A stretch of 64,000 bases of DNA. Source: Terebella lapidaria. Its lineage: Eukaryota > Annelida > Polychaeta > Terebellida > Terebellidae. Shown one piece after another: positions 15,000 to 24,525 of the stretch. Below the pieces are notes generated by a model. That model made no database searches, was not told where the DNA came from, and was given only the letters and a program-made list of their open reading frames with translations. Location of the stretch: positions 3,197,001-3,261,000 of the forward strand of contig OX424563.1 of NCBI GenBank assembly GCA_949152475.1. Direction: 5' to 3'. Position 1 is the first letter of the stretch; every line of letters starts with the position of its first letter. Made by a program: the position numbers and the translations under genes.

Positions 15000-15134
15000 A
15001 GTGTGCTGCGATATACTGCGTGCAATGTAGTTCTCTGGAGGACCCATTGTGCACTGTGGGACTGACCATTCCTACAAAGTGTACTGGACCTTCCGTCGCC
15101 TGTCTCACTTATATTGGCAAGATGCCAATACCGG
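15000..15134 (+). CDS. LU (Ly6/uPAR, three-finger) domain protein, internal exon
   Basis: This internal exon lies between an acceptor ending in ATATTGCAG (14999) and a donor GTACGT (15135). It starts with two bases completing a codon, encodes 44 residues, and leaves one base. The peptide carries cysteines in the Ly6/uPAR pattern: Y-C-V-Q-C, then C after LEDPL, C after TIPTK and C after GPSVA, plus one extra N-terminal cysteine. These are the first five of the ten cysteines of an LU domain; the other five are in 24796-25016. The donor base G joins GT of the next exon to make a glycine codon, so phase is preserved. LU proteins are usually secreted or GPI-anchored disulfide-rich ligands or modulators. 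The signal-peptide exon was not found. The intron after this exon contains Element 1. The LU assignment is good; the ligand is unknown. Confidence 0.75.
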
Positions 15135-15347
15135 GTACGTAGCCTTGTTAAACCTGTCATATGATGCTTTGCCTATCAATTAAAGTGGGTATTCGGTATA
15201 CATTCGATACATTATTCAGTATAGAGTGTCGCACAAACTAAGGTAATTGCTGCATAGGAAAATGGATACATGAACAGAACACTGCAGTTTGTCTGTCGAG
15301 GACGTATCGATAGTCTAACTATATAAATACGATCTGATATACCTCTC

Positions 15348-16080
15348 TGTGACGAATATCGTTCACGGCCGATATTAAGCCGGTTTAACTGGGTCGTCGT
15401 GTGGTACAATAAGCCGGCAGTTTCAATTTAACTGTTTATTGTGGTGATAAAGACTGATGATCAATCACTCACAAACAGGGTCGCACTCTCACCTACGTCG
15501 GGTGATATCCCAGTCTATATTTCTATATTCCTAGTATAGTCCTTTATACAACTTGCACATATATCCGATAGATTATATATATTAATATCGACAGTCTCAC
15601 AGGAACTTTTGTATATACGTCCTGCCACTGGGATTTACACTACACTTCTGCGCAGTAGACCGGGGCCGAGGGACCATGTGGCTGTGTAATTTCCCGCCAA
15701 GTGTAAGCGGTGTTGTGATAGGTTGAATGTGTGGTGCAATGCGCTGATGTCACCGGGAAAGTGGGTTTCCCCGGCTCGTGTCAATACTTGGAATGCCTGT
15801 ATGTGTGCACGTGATGTATGGAGTATGTGTGTCAAGTTCTATGTTTAGAAGTCAGTGCATGTGAAGGTCAAGGTCGGGTAAACGGGGCCGAGTGTACTGA
15901 GCTAGCGGGGCCGCAGGTGCGTGGTTTGACCTGTGTATGTAACCATGACTACATGGAGTTTATGCTTGTGATCGTATAGTGTGTACTTGTCCTGTATGTA
16001 AGTCATGTAGAATGAATGTTTGTTGTGGAAATGTGTAGTGCGCGGGAGGGACGGGAGTAACAGTCGCTAAAATTACTACA
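15348..16080 (-). repeat. Element 1 LTR (3' LTR in element orientation)
   Basis: Bounded by TG...CA on both strands and identical by eye to 23793-24525. On the minus strand it has an AT-rich TATA-like segment near 15572-15584 and an AATAAA at 15440-15435, where an R region and polyadenylation site would be expected. The 66-aa minus-strand frame inside (15635-15835) is not considered a gene. Confidence 0.93.
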
Positions 16081-16095
16081 TAACACCCCTTCATT
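16081..16095 (-). promoter_or_regulatory. Element 1 polypurine tract
   Basis: On the minus strand, AATGAAGGGGTGTTA lies directly before the TG that opens the 3' LTR. A purine-rich run in this position is the expected plus-strand DNA priming site. Its core TGAAGGGGTGT recurs three times near 21 kb. Confidence 0.65.
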
Positions 16096-16582
16096 AATCC
16101 TACGCCCTCGGGATTACCCTCCCCGGACCCTACCGTCGCCAAAAACTAAACAATAAAAAGCTAAAAAGTCCTAAAGGTCAAACCCAAAAGCACTCACACA
16201 CACACGCCGCGCGAAATGCGAAAACACTTCATACAATAAAAATTCCTAACTGTCAAAATAAACGTCAGCAGTCAGTCCGTCAGCAGTCTCTACGATGATA
16301 CATATACAAATACATGCACAACAATGAATGGAATGTATGATATGGAATGATAAACAAAACTCCTCGACGTTTCAAAGCGAAACGGAACTATAACTTTAAG
16401 AGTCTAATGAACTGAAATAAAATGTAGATTAAATTTAACTAAAATTACATGTATAAAAACAAAAAGCCATGACTAGGATATTAAATGTATATGTACACTA
16501 TTTACAACATATATTTATGCCGTGACCAGAATTGCTTGGTCACTCGGGGCCGCATCAAAGGGCCGAACAGTTCAGGGTCGAA
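16096..16582 (-). other. Element 1 3' untranslated segment
   Basis: AT-rich sequence between the accessory ORF and the polypurine tract with no ORF or motif recognised. Confidence 0.5.
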
Positions 16583-17535
16583 TCATTTCTCTTCCCGTTC
16601 ACGCCTGCTGGCGGGAGGAGGCGGGGCCGCTGGTGATGCCTGCCGCATCAATTGCAGCTGCTCGTCCGGGGGCAATCTTGGCAGGATTGACACGATTGTG
16701 GCCAATAGCTCTCCCGGGATGGTCGGAGTGGTCGGGGCCGACGAAGCTGGTGCTTCTGATGGGGTCGGGGTCGAAGTGGCTCGAAGTCGAGCGATTTCCT
16801 GTCGTTGGTGGGTGACTTGGTCCTCCAACTGAGTCACACGGACTCGAAGCCGTAGATTTTCTTCGGACAGGGCGTCCGGGAACGTGGGCTGGTGGCGCTC
16901 GTGCAGAGCACCCATCCCAAAGCCGACAGACAGGCCGTTATATTCTGCCTGCCTGATGTGGTGATCCAGGGCCGACAGGTACTCCCGACGAATCAGTCGC
17001 AAGTACTGGTGCGCTAAATCGTCAGCGCGGGCGAGTGACAGGGTCGGAAGGTGCTCCTCCGGTTCTGACGGCAGAAGCAAGGGGTCGGCATTATGGGCGG
17101 CCTGTTCGAGACGAGCCGTCCAAAAGTCCTCGTGAAATCCGAGGTAGTTCGGGAGCCGCTGGGCGTCCTCATCCCGTAGGAAGTCTGTGAGGTCGGGATT
17201 CTGGCCGGGTAGTGCCTGCAGGCCGGGAAGCGAGCGGGTCGCCAAACGTCTGCCGTGTTGCCGCAGGAACTGGAAATCAGCCGCGAACTCGCCGGATCCA
17301 TGAAGCGGCAGACGCTCGTCGAGGTCTCTGTGGAGTGACTCGAGCTGCTCTGGGTCGTCCACTTGGAGTCGGGGCCGGACGAAACTTCGTTGTCGGGGAC
17401 GACTATAGGATGATCCGATTCATCCCTTGTGTCGATCACTTGGACGGTGATGTTATCGCCGTCTAACTTAACTGTGCGGGGCCGATTGTCACCTGGGTCG
17501 CTATTTTCCCGGTCGTCTCCGGGTTTGTCAGCCAT
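16583..17535 (-). CDS. Element 1 accessory ORF (unknown function), broken across two frames
   Basis: An ATG at 17535-17533 opens an acidic stretch starting MADKPGDDRENSDPGDN. From about 17350 the plausible coding frame changes by -1 and continues to a TGA at 16585-16583. This second frame has no ATG near its start (the apparent one at 17362 is a GTG) but looks protein-like: Leu/Glu/Arg-rich, with a probable coiled coil at SEENLRLRVRVTQLEDQVTH, followed by a Pro/Ala/Thr-rich tail. The frame change could be programmed, a lesion or a sequence error. The ORF occupies the place where some gypsy elements carry env, but no signal peptide, transmembrane segment or envelope-like cysteine pattern is visible, so I do not call it an envelope. 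Function unknown. Confidence 0.55.
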
Positions 17536-18983
17536 GCTGACGGGCCGAAATTAAGCCGAAGTACTTCCCAAGTACTGACTAGGCTGGCTGTAACAAAGTC
17601 TGGATTTCTTCAAAACCAGCCTAGTTCAAATGCCGATGATACAAGCCGAATTAACTCCAAAGTCTTGTGACCAGGATTTCAATGATATCACAGTCTATAG
17701 GCCGATAAATATTGTTCGATTAGCACAGTTTCTATAACAATAGTCTGTATCTCAATAGCCGAAACTTCTGACAATAGTCCTTCTCCTCCAAAGTCTCAGG
17801 CACAAGTGACCTGATTGCCGCTAATCTCCAATGCCGTACACAAAGATGCTGACAGCATCTCGATTCTTAGAACTGGGCCGGGGGGCGCTCTCTATATGTA
17901 TAGAAAACGTCTTTACGCTATGTATCATTGTTCCAAGCGTACACACAGCAAGGCGGGGCCGTCGTCAAGGAAACGCGGAGCGATCCTTCTCTGACCTCTT
18001 GGGTCAGTCCATTACGACAGTAGGGGTGTCCTCACACTGTCCAGATTTCCGTATGTCCAGCTGCCGTCCCCTGGATAACTCGTGCCGAATCGTTGTCTAT
18101 TTATACTAGTCGACTGTTCAGATTACTGGGCTCTTTTTGCCCGACGACTCACTATTGTAATTATTAGGGGCGACTTCATGTAGGTGCTGTAAACAGCTAA
18201 AATGTTTATTAGCGCTCGTGCGTGCCTTGTGAACTCATCAGTCCATCATTCCTTCTCCCACAAGTTAGCGCACAATAAACTACGGGGTCGAGTTGCTGTT
18301 TCACAGACGACACACAGTTATTAAAGGCTGAGATATGAATATCAATCGCTCACAGGGGCGGACATCGTTCCATTCATTTTCAGCCAGTTCACAGGACGAC
18401 GGGGCCGCGAATATTGTAGGGGTCGAAATTGCAATGATCTGGGTCGGTCACACCGCGGCGCTTTGAATATTTTGGGTGATGAATTTGATGACAGGCCGCA
18501 TCTTGGCATGATAGCTATGTAGTGACTGGTTCACGTACCACTGGGCCGTTCCTCCGAATATTACATGGAGTGAGTAGAGGCTCTGTCGACGCATACTCCA
18601 GAACGAATCACACTATCACCTCTTCGACAACTAAGTGGCCTTACTCACGGTGTGACTGGTTATTATCCTCTTCGGCTGGCACATGGATTGAAGCTTTACA
18701 TGATAATCTTAGTCATTGCGTAACATACGCCTTGATCAATGGTACATGTTATACGGGGTCGAAACACATATCATAATGCAACCAATTTTTCACCAGCATC
18801 ATAATTATAATATCATATCTAGTGTGTATATATCGAGTTTGCCTCACTGACATCTTGTACATGTTAAATGCATATATTGTTATTGTAATATAATATATTA
18901 TTATTGGGAAAGACATGATATCATAGTCCATTAGACATGCATAATTCATCATCAATGACATCAATCAGATAACAAGGCCGGGG
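17536..18983 (-). other. Element 1 spacer between integrase and accessory ORF
   Basis: About 1.45 kb without a credible reading frame. It contains many copies of GGGTCG or GGGCCG (plus strand), the motif typical of the rest of Element 1, and an AT-rich stretch at 18780-18960. It could hold a splice acceptor or promoter for the accessory ORF, but none was identified. Confidence 0.5.
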
Positions 18984-21194
18984 TTATCTGTAGCGGGCCG
19001 GTCTGCGTGCGTGGCGTCTGGGTCGATTTGGTCGTGCAGGCGGGGGCGTAGCCTCGCTTGTCTCGGGGTCGGAAGATACCACAGGCTTTTGCCTGCGTGT
19101 CTTGCGTGCCGGTTTTGGAGTGTCGGAACTTGATCTGTGTGATCTTTTCCGTTGCCGATGTCGACTTGAGCCGGATGAGGTCGGAGATCGCGATTGACGA
19201 TCCTGGGTCGTTTGCGAATCAGACTCTGCTGTTTGGTCTGAATCAGTATGCCGATCTTGGACTGTTACCTCCCAAGGGTAATAGAACTCCTTGAGAAGTC
19301 CCATGGGGTCGGGTGACTGTTCTGGGTCGGACTTGCTTGACGACGACGTGGGTCGTACAGGGTCGGAGTAGATGTGGGCCGCTTGGTTGTCACCTTCGTA
19401 TGGCTTGAGCACATCCAGATGAACAACACGAGTGTTCCGAGGGTTGGAAACCAGGGCGATTCGGTAATCAACCTCGGTTACACGGTCGATGATCCTCCAG
19501 GGACCAGTCCAGGGCCGAGCGAACTTATTATTCTGCGTGAGTGGCAGATAATAATACCGGACCAGTTCGCCTGGTTGAAACTGGGGTCGTGGTTTCGCGT
19601 GGGCGTCATAACCCATCTTTTGCCGAATTGCCGCTTTCTCGAGATGGTCTTGTGCGAAACCGTGGGCCGTTCTGATGGCTTGCCGCAAATACTCCACATA
19701 CTCCGGACCACACGGAGGTAGAGGCTCAGGGTCGTAAGTCGGAAACATGAGGTCGACTGGCAAGTTACACTCGTGTCCATACACCATCAGATGCGGGGTG
19801 CATCCCGTGGACGAGTGTACTGAGGTTCGATAGGCCATTAACACATATGGCAAGTGCAAGTCCCAATCGTTTGCACGATCGCTGACGAACGCACTCAGCA
19901 TGTTGAGCAATGTCCTGTTGAATCGCTCAACCTGGCCGTCGCTCTGGGGTCGGTATGGGGTCGTACGAATCTTCTTAGCGCCCAGTAGACGCACAACATG
20001 CCGGAACAGGGACGACTCAAACTCAGTACCTTGATCGCTATGGACCGCTTTGGGGACACCGTGGTAGACTATCCACCGATTCACCAGGGTGTCGGCAACA
20101 TTTTTGGCCGTATGTCGCCGTAGCGGAAAAGCGTCAGTGTACTTCGTGAAGTAGTCCGACACGACTAGCACATACCGATAGCCTCTTCCCGTGACCTTGT
20201 GGGTGTCGAGGATGTCCATCGCTATTCTGTCGAACGGCGCTCCTGTCGGTAGCTGTGTCAGGGGCGATCTTTTTGGGGCCGGTTTACCCTTGCGGGTCAC
20301 ACATTGCGGGCAGCGGGCACACCAGCGGGCGACGTCCAGCGCCAAGCCGGGCCAGTAGAATCGGCGCCTGACTCTCTCGATGGTACGCTGTATGCCGAGA
20401 TGTCCGACAATCTTGAGGTCGTGTAGTTGGTGCAGAACTTGTGTCCTGAGTGCTACGGGGAGCACGGTTTGCACCACGGGCCGTCCAGCAGGGTCGGGTT
20501 TTATATGTCGAACTAGCACACCGTCTTGTAGCGCCAGGAGGTTCCAGCGGGAAACAAGTGTCTTTACCTCCTCTCCTTGGCGGGCGACTTCTCGTGAGTC
20601 GGGCTTGGTGCCGGCTAGTATCCATTGCCGCACTTTTCCGACGCTGGGGTCGGCTTGCTGTGCCGCGACAATGTCCTGGGTCGAATAGTCCGAAAGCCAC
20701 TTTTGTCCATCAAGTGTGGCGTCCAAAGCACGGACTCGAACAACTTGGCGTGCCGAAATAAGGCGGGGCAACCGCAAGACCGGAGACATTATTGAATCAC
20801 TGTCTAGGAGGTCTGCCCTTGTCTTGGCCGGAACAACGGTTATCCGACGAACTAGAGGTTTCCCGGAACTTGTTTCTGGGTCGGTTGGGGGCAACACCCC
20901 TTCAGGACGACGGTTTCCATGTGGTGGCCGTTGCGGTCGCGGTGCGGACACCCCTTCATGAAAAGAGGCCGGTTTCGGGGTCGGAGCTTGACATTTTGTA
21001 CACACCCCTTCAAGGAGCTGAGGTGTGGGCTGGGCCGGCTGCGGGGTCGTTATTGGTGTCGTTACCGGTACAGTAGTCGTGACAACCGCAGATGTGGAGC
21101 GGGGAACGTTGTCCTGTTGTCTGGAAGGTCCTTGCTCCTCAGCACCTTCCCCTACTGGTTTGACGACGGGGTCGGAGGTGTTGGTGGGGCCGGT
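18984..21194 (-). CDS. Element 1 pol remnant: integrase only
   Basis: The frame opens at 21194, overlaps the end of gag by about 40 nt in the -1 frame and runs 736 codons to a stop at 18984. There is no nearby ATG (the apparent start at 21005 is GTG), so translation probably depends on a -1 frameshift from gag; no canonical slippery heptamer is visible. After a Pro/Thr-rich leader come the HHCC zinc-binding module of integrase (HQLHDLKIVGH then C-x2-C), the D,D-35-E core (first Asp in MDILDTH, second in HSDQGTEFES, Glu in SDGQVERFNR) and a GPY/F-like C-terminal module (WTGPWRIIDRVTEVDYRIAL). A Ser/Arg-rich basic tail follows. Protease, RT and RNase H are missing, although the frame is open right across the place where they should be. 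Integrase joins element DNA to the chromosome. Confidence 0.9.
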   Translation of the reverse strand, partial: TGPTNTSDPVVKPVGEGAEEQGPSRQQDNVPRSTSAVVTTTVPVTTPITTPQPAQPTPQLLEGVCTKCQAPTPKPASFHEGVSAPRPQRPPHGNRRPEGVLPPTDPETSSGKPLVRRITVVPAKTRADLLDSDSIMSPVLRLPRLISARQVVRVRALDATLDGQKWLSDYSTQDIVAAQQADPSVGKVRQWILAGTKPDSREVARQGEEVKTLVSRWNLLALQDGVLVRHIKPDPAGRPVVQTVLPVALRTQVLHQLHDLKIVGHLGIQRTIERVRRRFYWPGLALDVARWCARCPQCVTRKGKPAPKRSPLTQLPTGAPFDRIAMDILDTHKVTGRGYRYVLVVSDYFTKYTDAFPLRRHTAKNVADTLVNRWIVYHGVPKAVHSDQGTEFESSLFRHVVRLLGAKKIRTTPYRPQSDGQVERFNRTLLNMLSAFVSDRANDWDLHLPYVLMAYRTSVHSSTGCTPHLMVYGHECNLPVDLMFPTYDPEPLPPCGPEYVEYLRQAIRTAHGFAQDHLEKAAIRQKMGYDAHAKPRPQFQPGELVRYYYLPLTQNNKFARPWTGPWRIIDRVTEVDYRIALVSNPRNTRVVHLDVLKPYEGDNQAAHIYSDPVRPTSSSSKSDPEQSPDPMGLLKEFYYPWEVTVQDRHTDSDQTAESDSQTTQDRQSRSPTSSGSSRHRQRKRSHRSSSDTPKPARKTRRQKPVVSSDPETSEATPPPARPNRPRRHARRPARYR

Positions 21195-23728
21195 TTAGTT
21201 TGGTTACCGGTTTGGTTAGGTACTGACAACACTTGAGCTGTCCTTCTGTCAGTACCGGGACCATTGGGCCGAAATGCTAGCGGTTTCATGCCGTTACGTA
21301 CTAGCACATCCTTAAGCCGAAAGCACCGCATCCAGCGATGGCCGGGCTTCTTGCAAAAGAAGCAAACCATGGGTCGTCCGGGTTGCGGGGGTCGATCACC
21401 TTTCATCGGGGCCGTTGTTCGTAGGACAGAGAAGATAGCCGTTTCCTCGCATAGTCCATTCTCGTCACTAAGGACGCACTGGAAGGCTTCAGCCACCCAC
21501 TCGCGTGAGCTGGTCGGCACTGAGTGTTCGTCGCAACCTTGTAGGCCGGTAGTGCCACTGTCCGCGGGGTCGTAGTAGGCCGCAATTTGCTCTGGGGTTA
21601 GTGTTTCCCCCTGAGTGACTTGTCCCATGGCACAGGACAGTTCTTCATTGACAGGGTCGTCTTCCGCGTATCCACTTGCGGAAATGTCGGCACGTCGTGT
21701 GCCTCGATGTCGATCTCTGGCTGTCCTCTGTTGATGACTCTCTACCTTGAGAACGGCCGTAAGTGCCTCACTGTAACTGTTAAAAGTGAGGGCACACAGT
21801 TTATCGGCAATGGGGTCGGGTTGGCCGTTCACGAATTGCGCAATTACAGTTCGTTGCCGCGACGTTGGCGTAACGTCATCGAACACTTGCTCCGCCAGGG
21901 CCTGGAGTCGCTCCATGTAGTGTTCCGCGTCCTCTTTTCGTTCCCGCTTGAGGAACGGGAAATCGTCCCGTTTGGACTGTCGACGGGGCTCGGGTTCCCA
22001 GCCCTCTAGGAGTTGGCGACGGAACTCTCCCCAGGGAGTTGCGACCGGGATATTGAGAGCTAGCGCTTCAGCGCGGCCGCGTAGCGTGCTCCGGAAGGTC
22101 GTCGTCTTGTTGAGGTCGGAGTAAGTAAAGGCCGCAGTGAATTGTTCGAAACTCCGAACGTATTGAGTGAGATTGCCCTCCTTAAAGGTCGCACGCCATT
22201 GAGCCATTTTAGCCGTAGCCAACGTTTGGGGCTCAGACGTGAGTCTCTGTGGCGTGGGCGTGTCAACACTCACCGCAACTGGTGTAGTCGCTGTAGTGGC
22301 CGTCGGAGTCGGAACAGCCGGAGTCGCCGGAGCCGTCGTATCTGGGCCGATCGGGGTCGCGTTAGCAGGGGCGGTCGGTGCTGTCGTCGCGGAGACGGCG
22401 AGCGATGCGGCGGGTGGTGCCGTCGTGTGGCTGGGGTCGTGTGGTGCTTGTGCAGCGGGGGCCGGTTGACTGTATGGAGGCGTCACCCATGGTATCCCGA
22501 CTGAGGGTGGGAATACAGCCGGTGGTGGATATCGGTATACCGATCCATCTGGGCATACACCATGGTACACTAATCCGGGTTGTGCACCATGATAGCCGGT
22601 GTCAGCGATCACGCTGGGAACGCCACCATATCCAGGCGGTGGGTTCGCGTAGCCGACATGCGGTGAATAGTATCCGACAGCTACTCCATTTGGAACACCG
22701 CTTGTTGCGCCAGGGTATCCGACTGGCGGTACACCATATCCGTTGGTGTTTCCGACTGATTGTGAGATCGGAGGTCCGATCATTTGCACAACACTTTCTG
22801 CCGGAGCAGACACAACTTGATCTTGCGACGGATCGAAGCGCGGTTGTTCTCCGGTAGTCGGCGATGGTCGGTGCGTGGTCGGCGCGGGAGCGCGTGTGTC
22901 GGAAGTCGGCGTGTCGGGGTCGCAGGGTCGGCGACTTGATGTCGAGGGTGCTTGTCGGGGTCGCGCTTGTCGCATGGTGGCGCGAGGTTCCGCCATTGTG
23001 TCGCTGGGTCGTTGTTGTCGTAGCGGCGTCGCGATCCGGGTAGCGGTCGTCATCAGGATGTCTTCGGATGTCGCTCCCGTCTGGCTGGGTCGTGTGTACT
23101 CTACCACCGTAGGCTCGGTCGGTATGCGTGAGTACATTTCTGGCGCGGGGCCGTGTTGTCTCGGCGTCATGGACGGCGCCAGGGGTCGATTAGCCGAATA
23201 AGCGTTCGGCGGGGTCGATTCCGGAACATTGTCAGACTGACAAACCCACTGTCGTATCCGAGAGTTACTTGGTGGGTGCGTAACCATTGACGTGTCTATG
23301 GTTACCGGCCGAACGTCCCCTGCTAATTGTTCTGGGTCGATATCACAATCTATGCTCGCTCTTTGACGTGAGCGCGTATAGTTTCTGTCGGCAAAGTCAC
23401 TTTTCTGGGTCGCTCTAGCCGGCGTGGCCGAGTACGCTCTAGCGTGCGCACGCAGAATGTCACTTACTGTATGTGACGGGTCGAGCGGGTCTTCGTCTAG
23501 GAACTCCTGCACCAGGTCGGTAGGCGGCGAAAACGATCTCAGGGACGAATGGTCGCCAATGGAGTCGAAAAGGCCGGACGGTTGTTGCTCCTGCGACAGT
23601 GGAACTGTATCGCTCATGGCAACTGAGCGAGGGCCGGAAGGTCGGAAGGCCGGATTCGGATTGATCGTCACTTCATCATCCGTAGGGTCGAGTGGCTCAC
23701 CGCGGGAGGCTCCCGGGGCCAATGCCAT
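21152..23728 (-). CDS. Element 1 Gag polyprotein
   Basis: An ATG at 23728-23726 (one codon inside the longest frame, which opens with TTG) starts a protein of about 858 residues. The N-terminal half is low-complexity: Pro/Thr/Ser-rich, with a Gly/Tyr/Pro-rich segment (repeats such as GYGVPPVGYPG and VGYANPPPGYGG). A capsid-like Gag domain follows (around MAQWRATFKEGNLTQYVRSF to LTAVLKVESHQQ), then a CCHC zinc knuckle at 21364-21323 with spacing C-x2-C-x4-H-x4-C. It ends with a Pro/Thr-rich tail at TAG 21154-21152. No internal stop or frameshift is seen. Gag would form the particle that packages element RNA. It is longer than most gypsy Gags because of the low-complexity N terminus. Confidence 0.9.
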   Translation of the reverse strand: MALAPGASRGEPLDPTDDEVTINPNPAFRPSGPRSVAMSDTVPLSQEQQPSGLFDSIGDHSSLRSFSPPTDLVQEFLDEDPLDPSHTVSDILRAHARAYSATPARATQKSDFADRNYTRSRQRASIDCDIDPEQLAGDVRPVTIDTSMVTHPPSNSRIRQWVCQSDNVPESTPPNAYSANRPLAPSMTPRQHGPAPEMYSRIPTEPTVVEYTRPSQTGATSEDILMTTATRIATPLRQQRPSDTMAEPRATMRQARPRQAPSTSSRRPCDPDTPTSDTRAPAPTTHRPSPTTGEQPRFDPSQDQVVSAPAESVVQMIGPPISQSVGNTNGYGVPPVGYPGATSGVPNGVAVGYYSPHVGYANPPPGYGGVPSVIADTGYHGAQPGLVYHGVCPDGSVYRYPPPAVFPPSVGIPWVTPPYSQPAPAAQAPHDPSHTTAPPAASLAVSATTAPTAPANATPIGPDTTAPATPAVPTPTATTATTPVAVSVDTPTPQRLTSEPQTLATAKMAQWRATFKEGNLTQYVRSFEQFTAAFTYSDLNKTTTFRSTLRGRAEALALNIPVATPWGEFRRQLLEGWEPEPRRQSKRDDFPFLKRERKEDAEHYMERLQALAEQVFDDVTPTSRQRTVIAQFVNGQPDPIADKLCALTFNSYSEALTAVLKVESHQQRTARDRHRGTRRADISASGYAEDDPVNEELSCAMGQVTQGETLTPEQIAAYYDPADSGTTGLQGCDEHSVPTSSREWVAEAFQCVLSDENGLCEETAIFSVLRTTAPMKGDRPPQPGRPMVCFFCKKPGHRWMRCFRLKDVLVRNGMKPLAFRPNGPGTDRRTAQVLSVPNQTGNQTKPAPPTPPTPSSNQ

Positions 23729-23773
23729 CAATGCCGGTCAGGTCTGGGTCGATAATCCGAGACTAGCTCAGAT

Positions 23774-23791
23774 CCTGGTCGAACGGCGCCA
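23774..23791 (-). promoter_or_regulatory. Element 1 primer binding site
   Basis: On the minus strand, one base after the 5' LTR, TGGCGCCGTTCGACCAGG has the TGG start expected of a site paired to a tRNA 3' CCA end. I cannot assign the tRNA from memory with confidence. Confidence 0.65.
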
Positions 23792-23792
23792 A

Positions 23793-24525
23793 TGTGACGA
23801 ATATCGTTCACGGCCGATATTAAGCCGGTTTAACTGGGTCGTCGTGTGGTACAATAAGCCGGCAGTTTCAATTTAACTGTTTATTGTGGTGATAAAGACT
23901 GATGATCAATCACTCACAAACAGGGTCGCACTCTCACCTACGTCGGGTGATATCCCAGTCTATATTTCTATATTCCTAGTATAGTCCTTTATACAACTTG
24001 CACATATATCCGATAGATTATATATATTAATATCGACAGTCTCACAGGAACTTTTGTATATACGTCCTGCCACTGGGATTTACACTACACTTCTGCGCAG
24101 TAGACCGGGGCCGAGGGACCATGTGGCTGTGTAATTTCCCGCCAAGTGTAAGCGGTGTTGTGATAGGTTGAATGTGTGGTGCAATGCGCTGATGTCACCG
24201 GGAAAGTGGGTTTCCCCGGCTCGTGTCAATACTTGGAATGCCTGTATGTGTGCACGTGATGTATGGAGTATGTGTGTCAAGTTCTATGTTTAGAAGTCAG
24301 TGCATGTGAAGGTCAAGGTCGGGTAAACGGGGCCGAGTGTACTGAGCTAGCGGGGCCGCAGGTGCGTGGTTTGACCTGTGTATGTAACCATGACTACATG
24401 GAGTTTATGCTTGTGATCGTATAGTGTGTACTTGTCCTGTATGTAAGTCATGTAGAATGAATGTTTGTTGTGGAAATGTGTAGTGCGCGGGAGGGACGGG
24501 AGTAACAGTCGCTAAAATTACTACA
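23793..24525 (-). repeat. Element 1 LTR (5' LTR in element orientation)
   Basis: Second copy of the 733-bp LTR, identical by eye to 15348-16080. Transcription would start here on the minus strand and read through gag. Confidence 0.93.

Larger units (their letters stand above)
15348..24525 (-). mobile_element. Element 1: Ty3/gypsy-type LTR retrotransposon lacking PR-RT-RNase H
   Basis: Two direct repeats of 733 bp (15348-16080 and 23793-24525), reading TGTGACG at one end and ACTACA at the other, flank about 7.7 kb. The same four bases, TCTC, occur just outside both ends (15344-15347, 24526-24529), so this is an insertion with a 4-bp target duplication. Read on the minus strand the order is 5' LTR, primer binding site, gag, integrase-only pol, a long 3' region with an extra ORF, polypurine tract and 3' LTR. 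The LTRs look identical base for base, which implies recent insertion. No protease, RT or RNase H sequence is present between gag and integrase or in the 3' region, so the copy cannot be autonomous. It sits inside an intron of the LU-domain gene, antisense to it, and is far more GC-rich than its surroundings. Confidence 0.93.

Noticed and set aside
15635..15835. 66-aa ORF in the Element 1 LTR (also at 24080-24280)
   Set aside because: Found only because both LTRs are identical; no domain, and it lies in promoter/UTR sequence.
17014..17349. Continuation of the 173-aa frame after about 17350
   Set aside because: Becomes Ser/Thr/Arg-rich and shadow-like while the neighbouring frame reads as a structured protein.
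16583..17535. Envelope gene in Element 1
   Set aside because: No signal peptide, transmembrane segment or cysteine pattern of an envelope protein.
22142..22857. Plus-strand ORFs across Element 1 gag
   Set aside because: Shadows of gag caused by GC-rich sequence.
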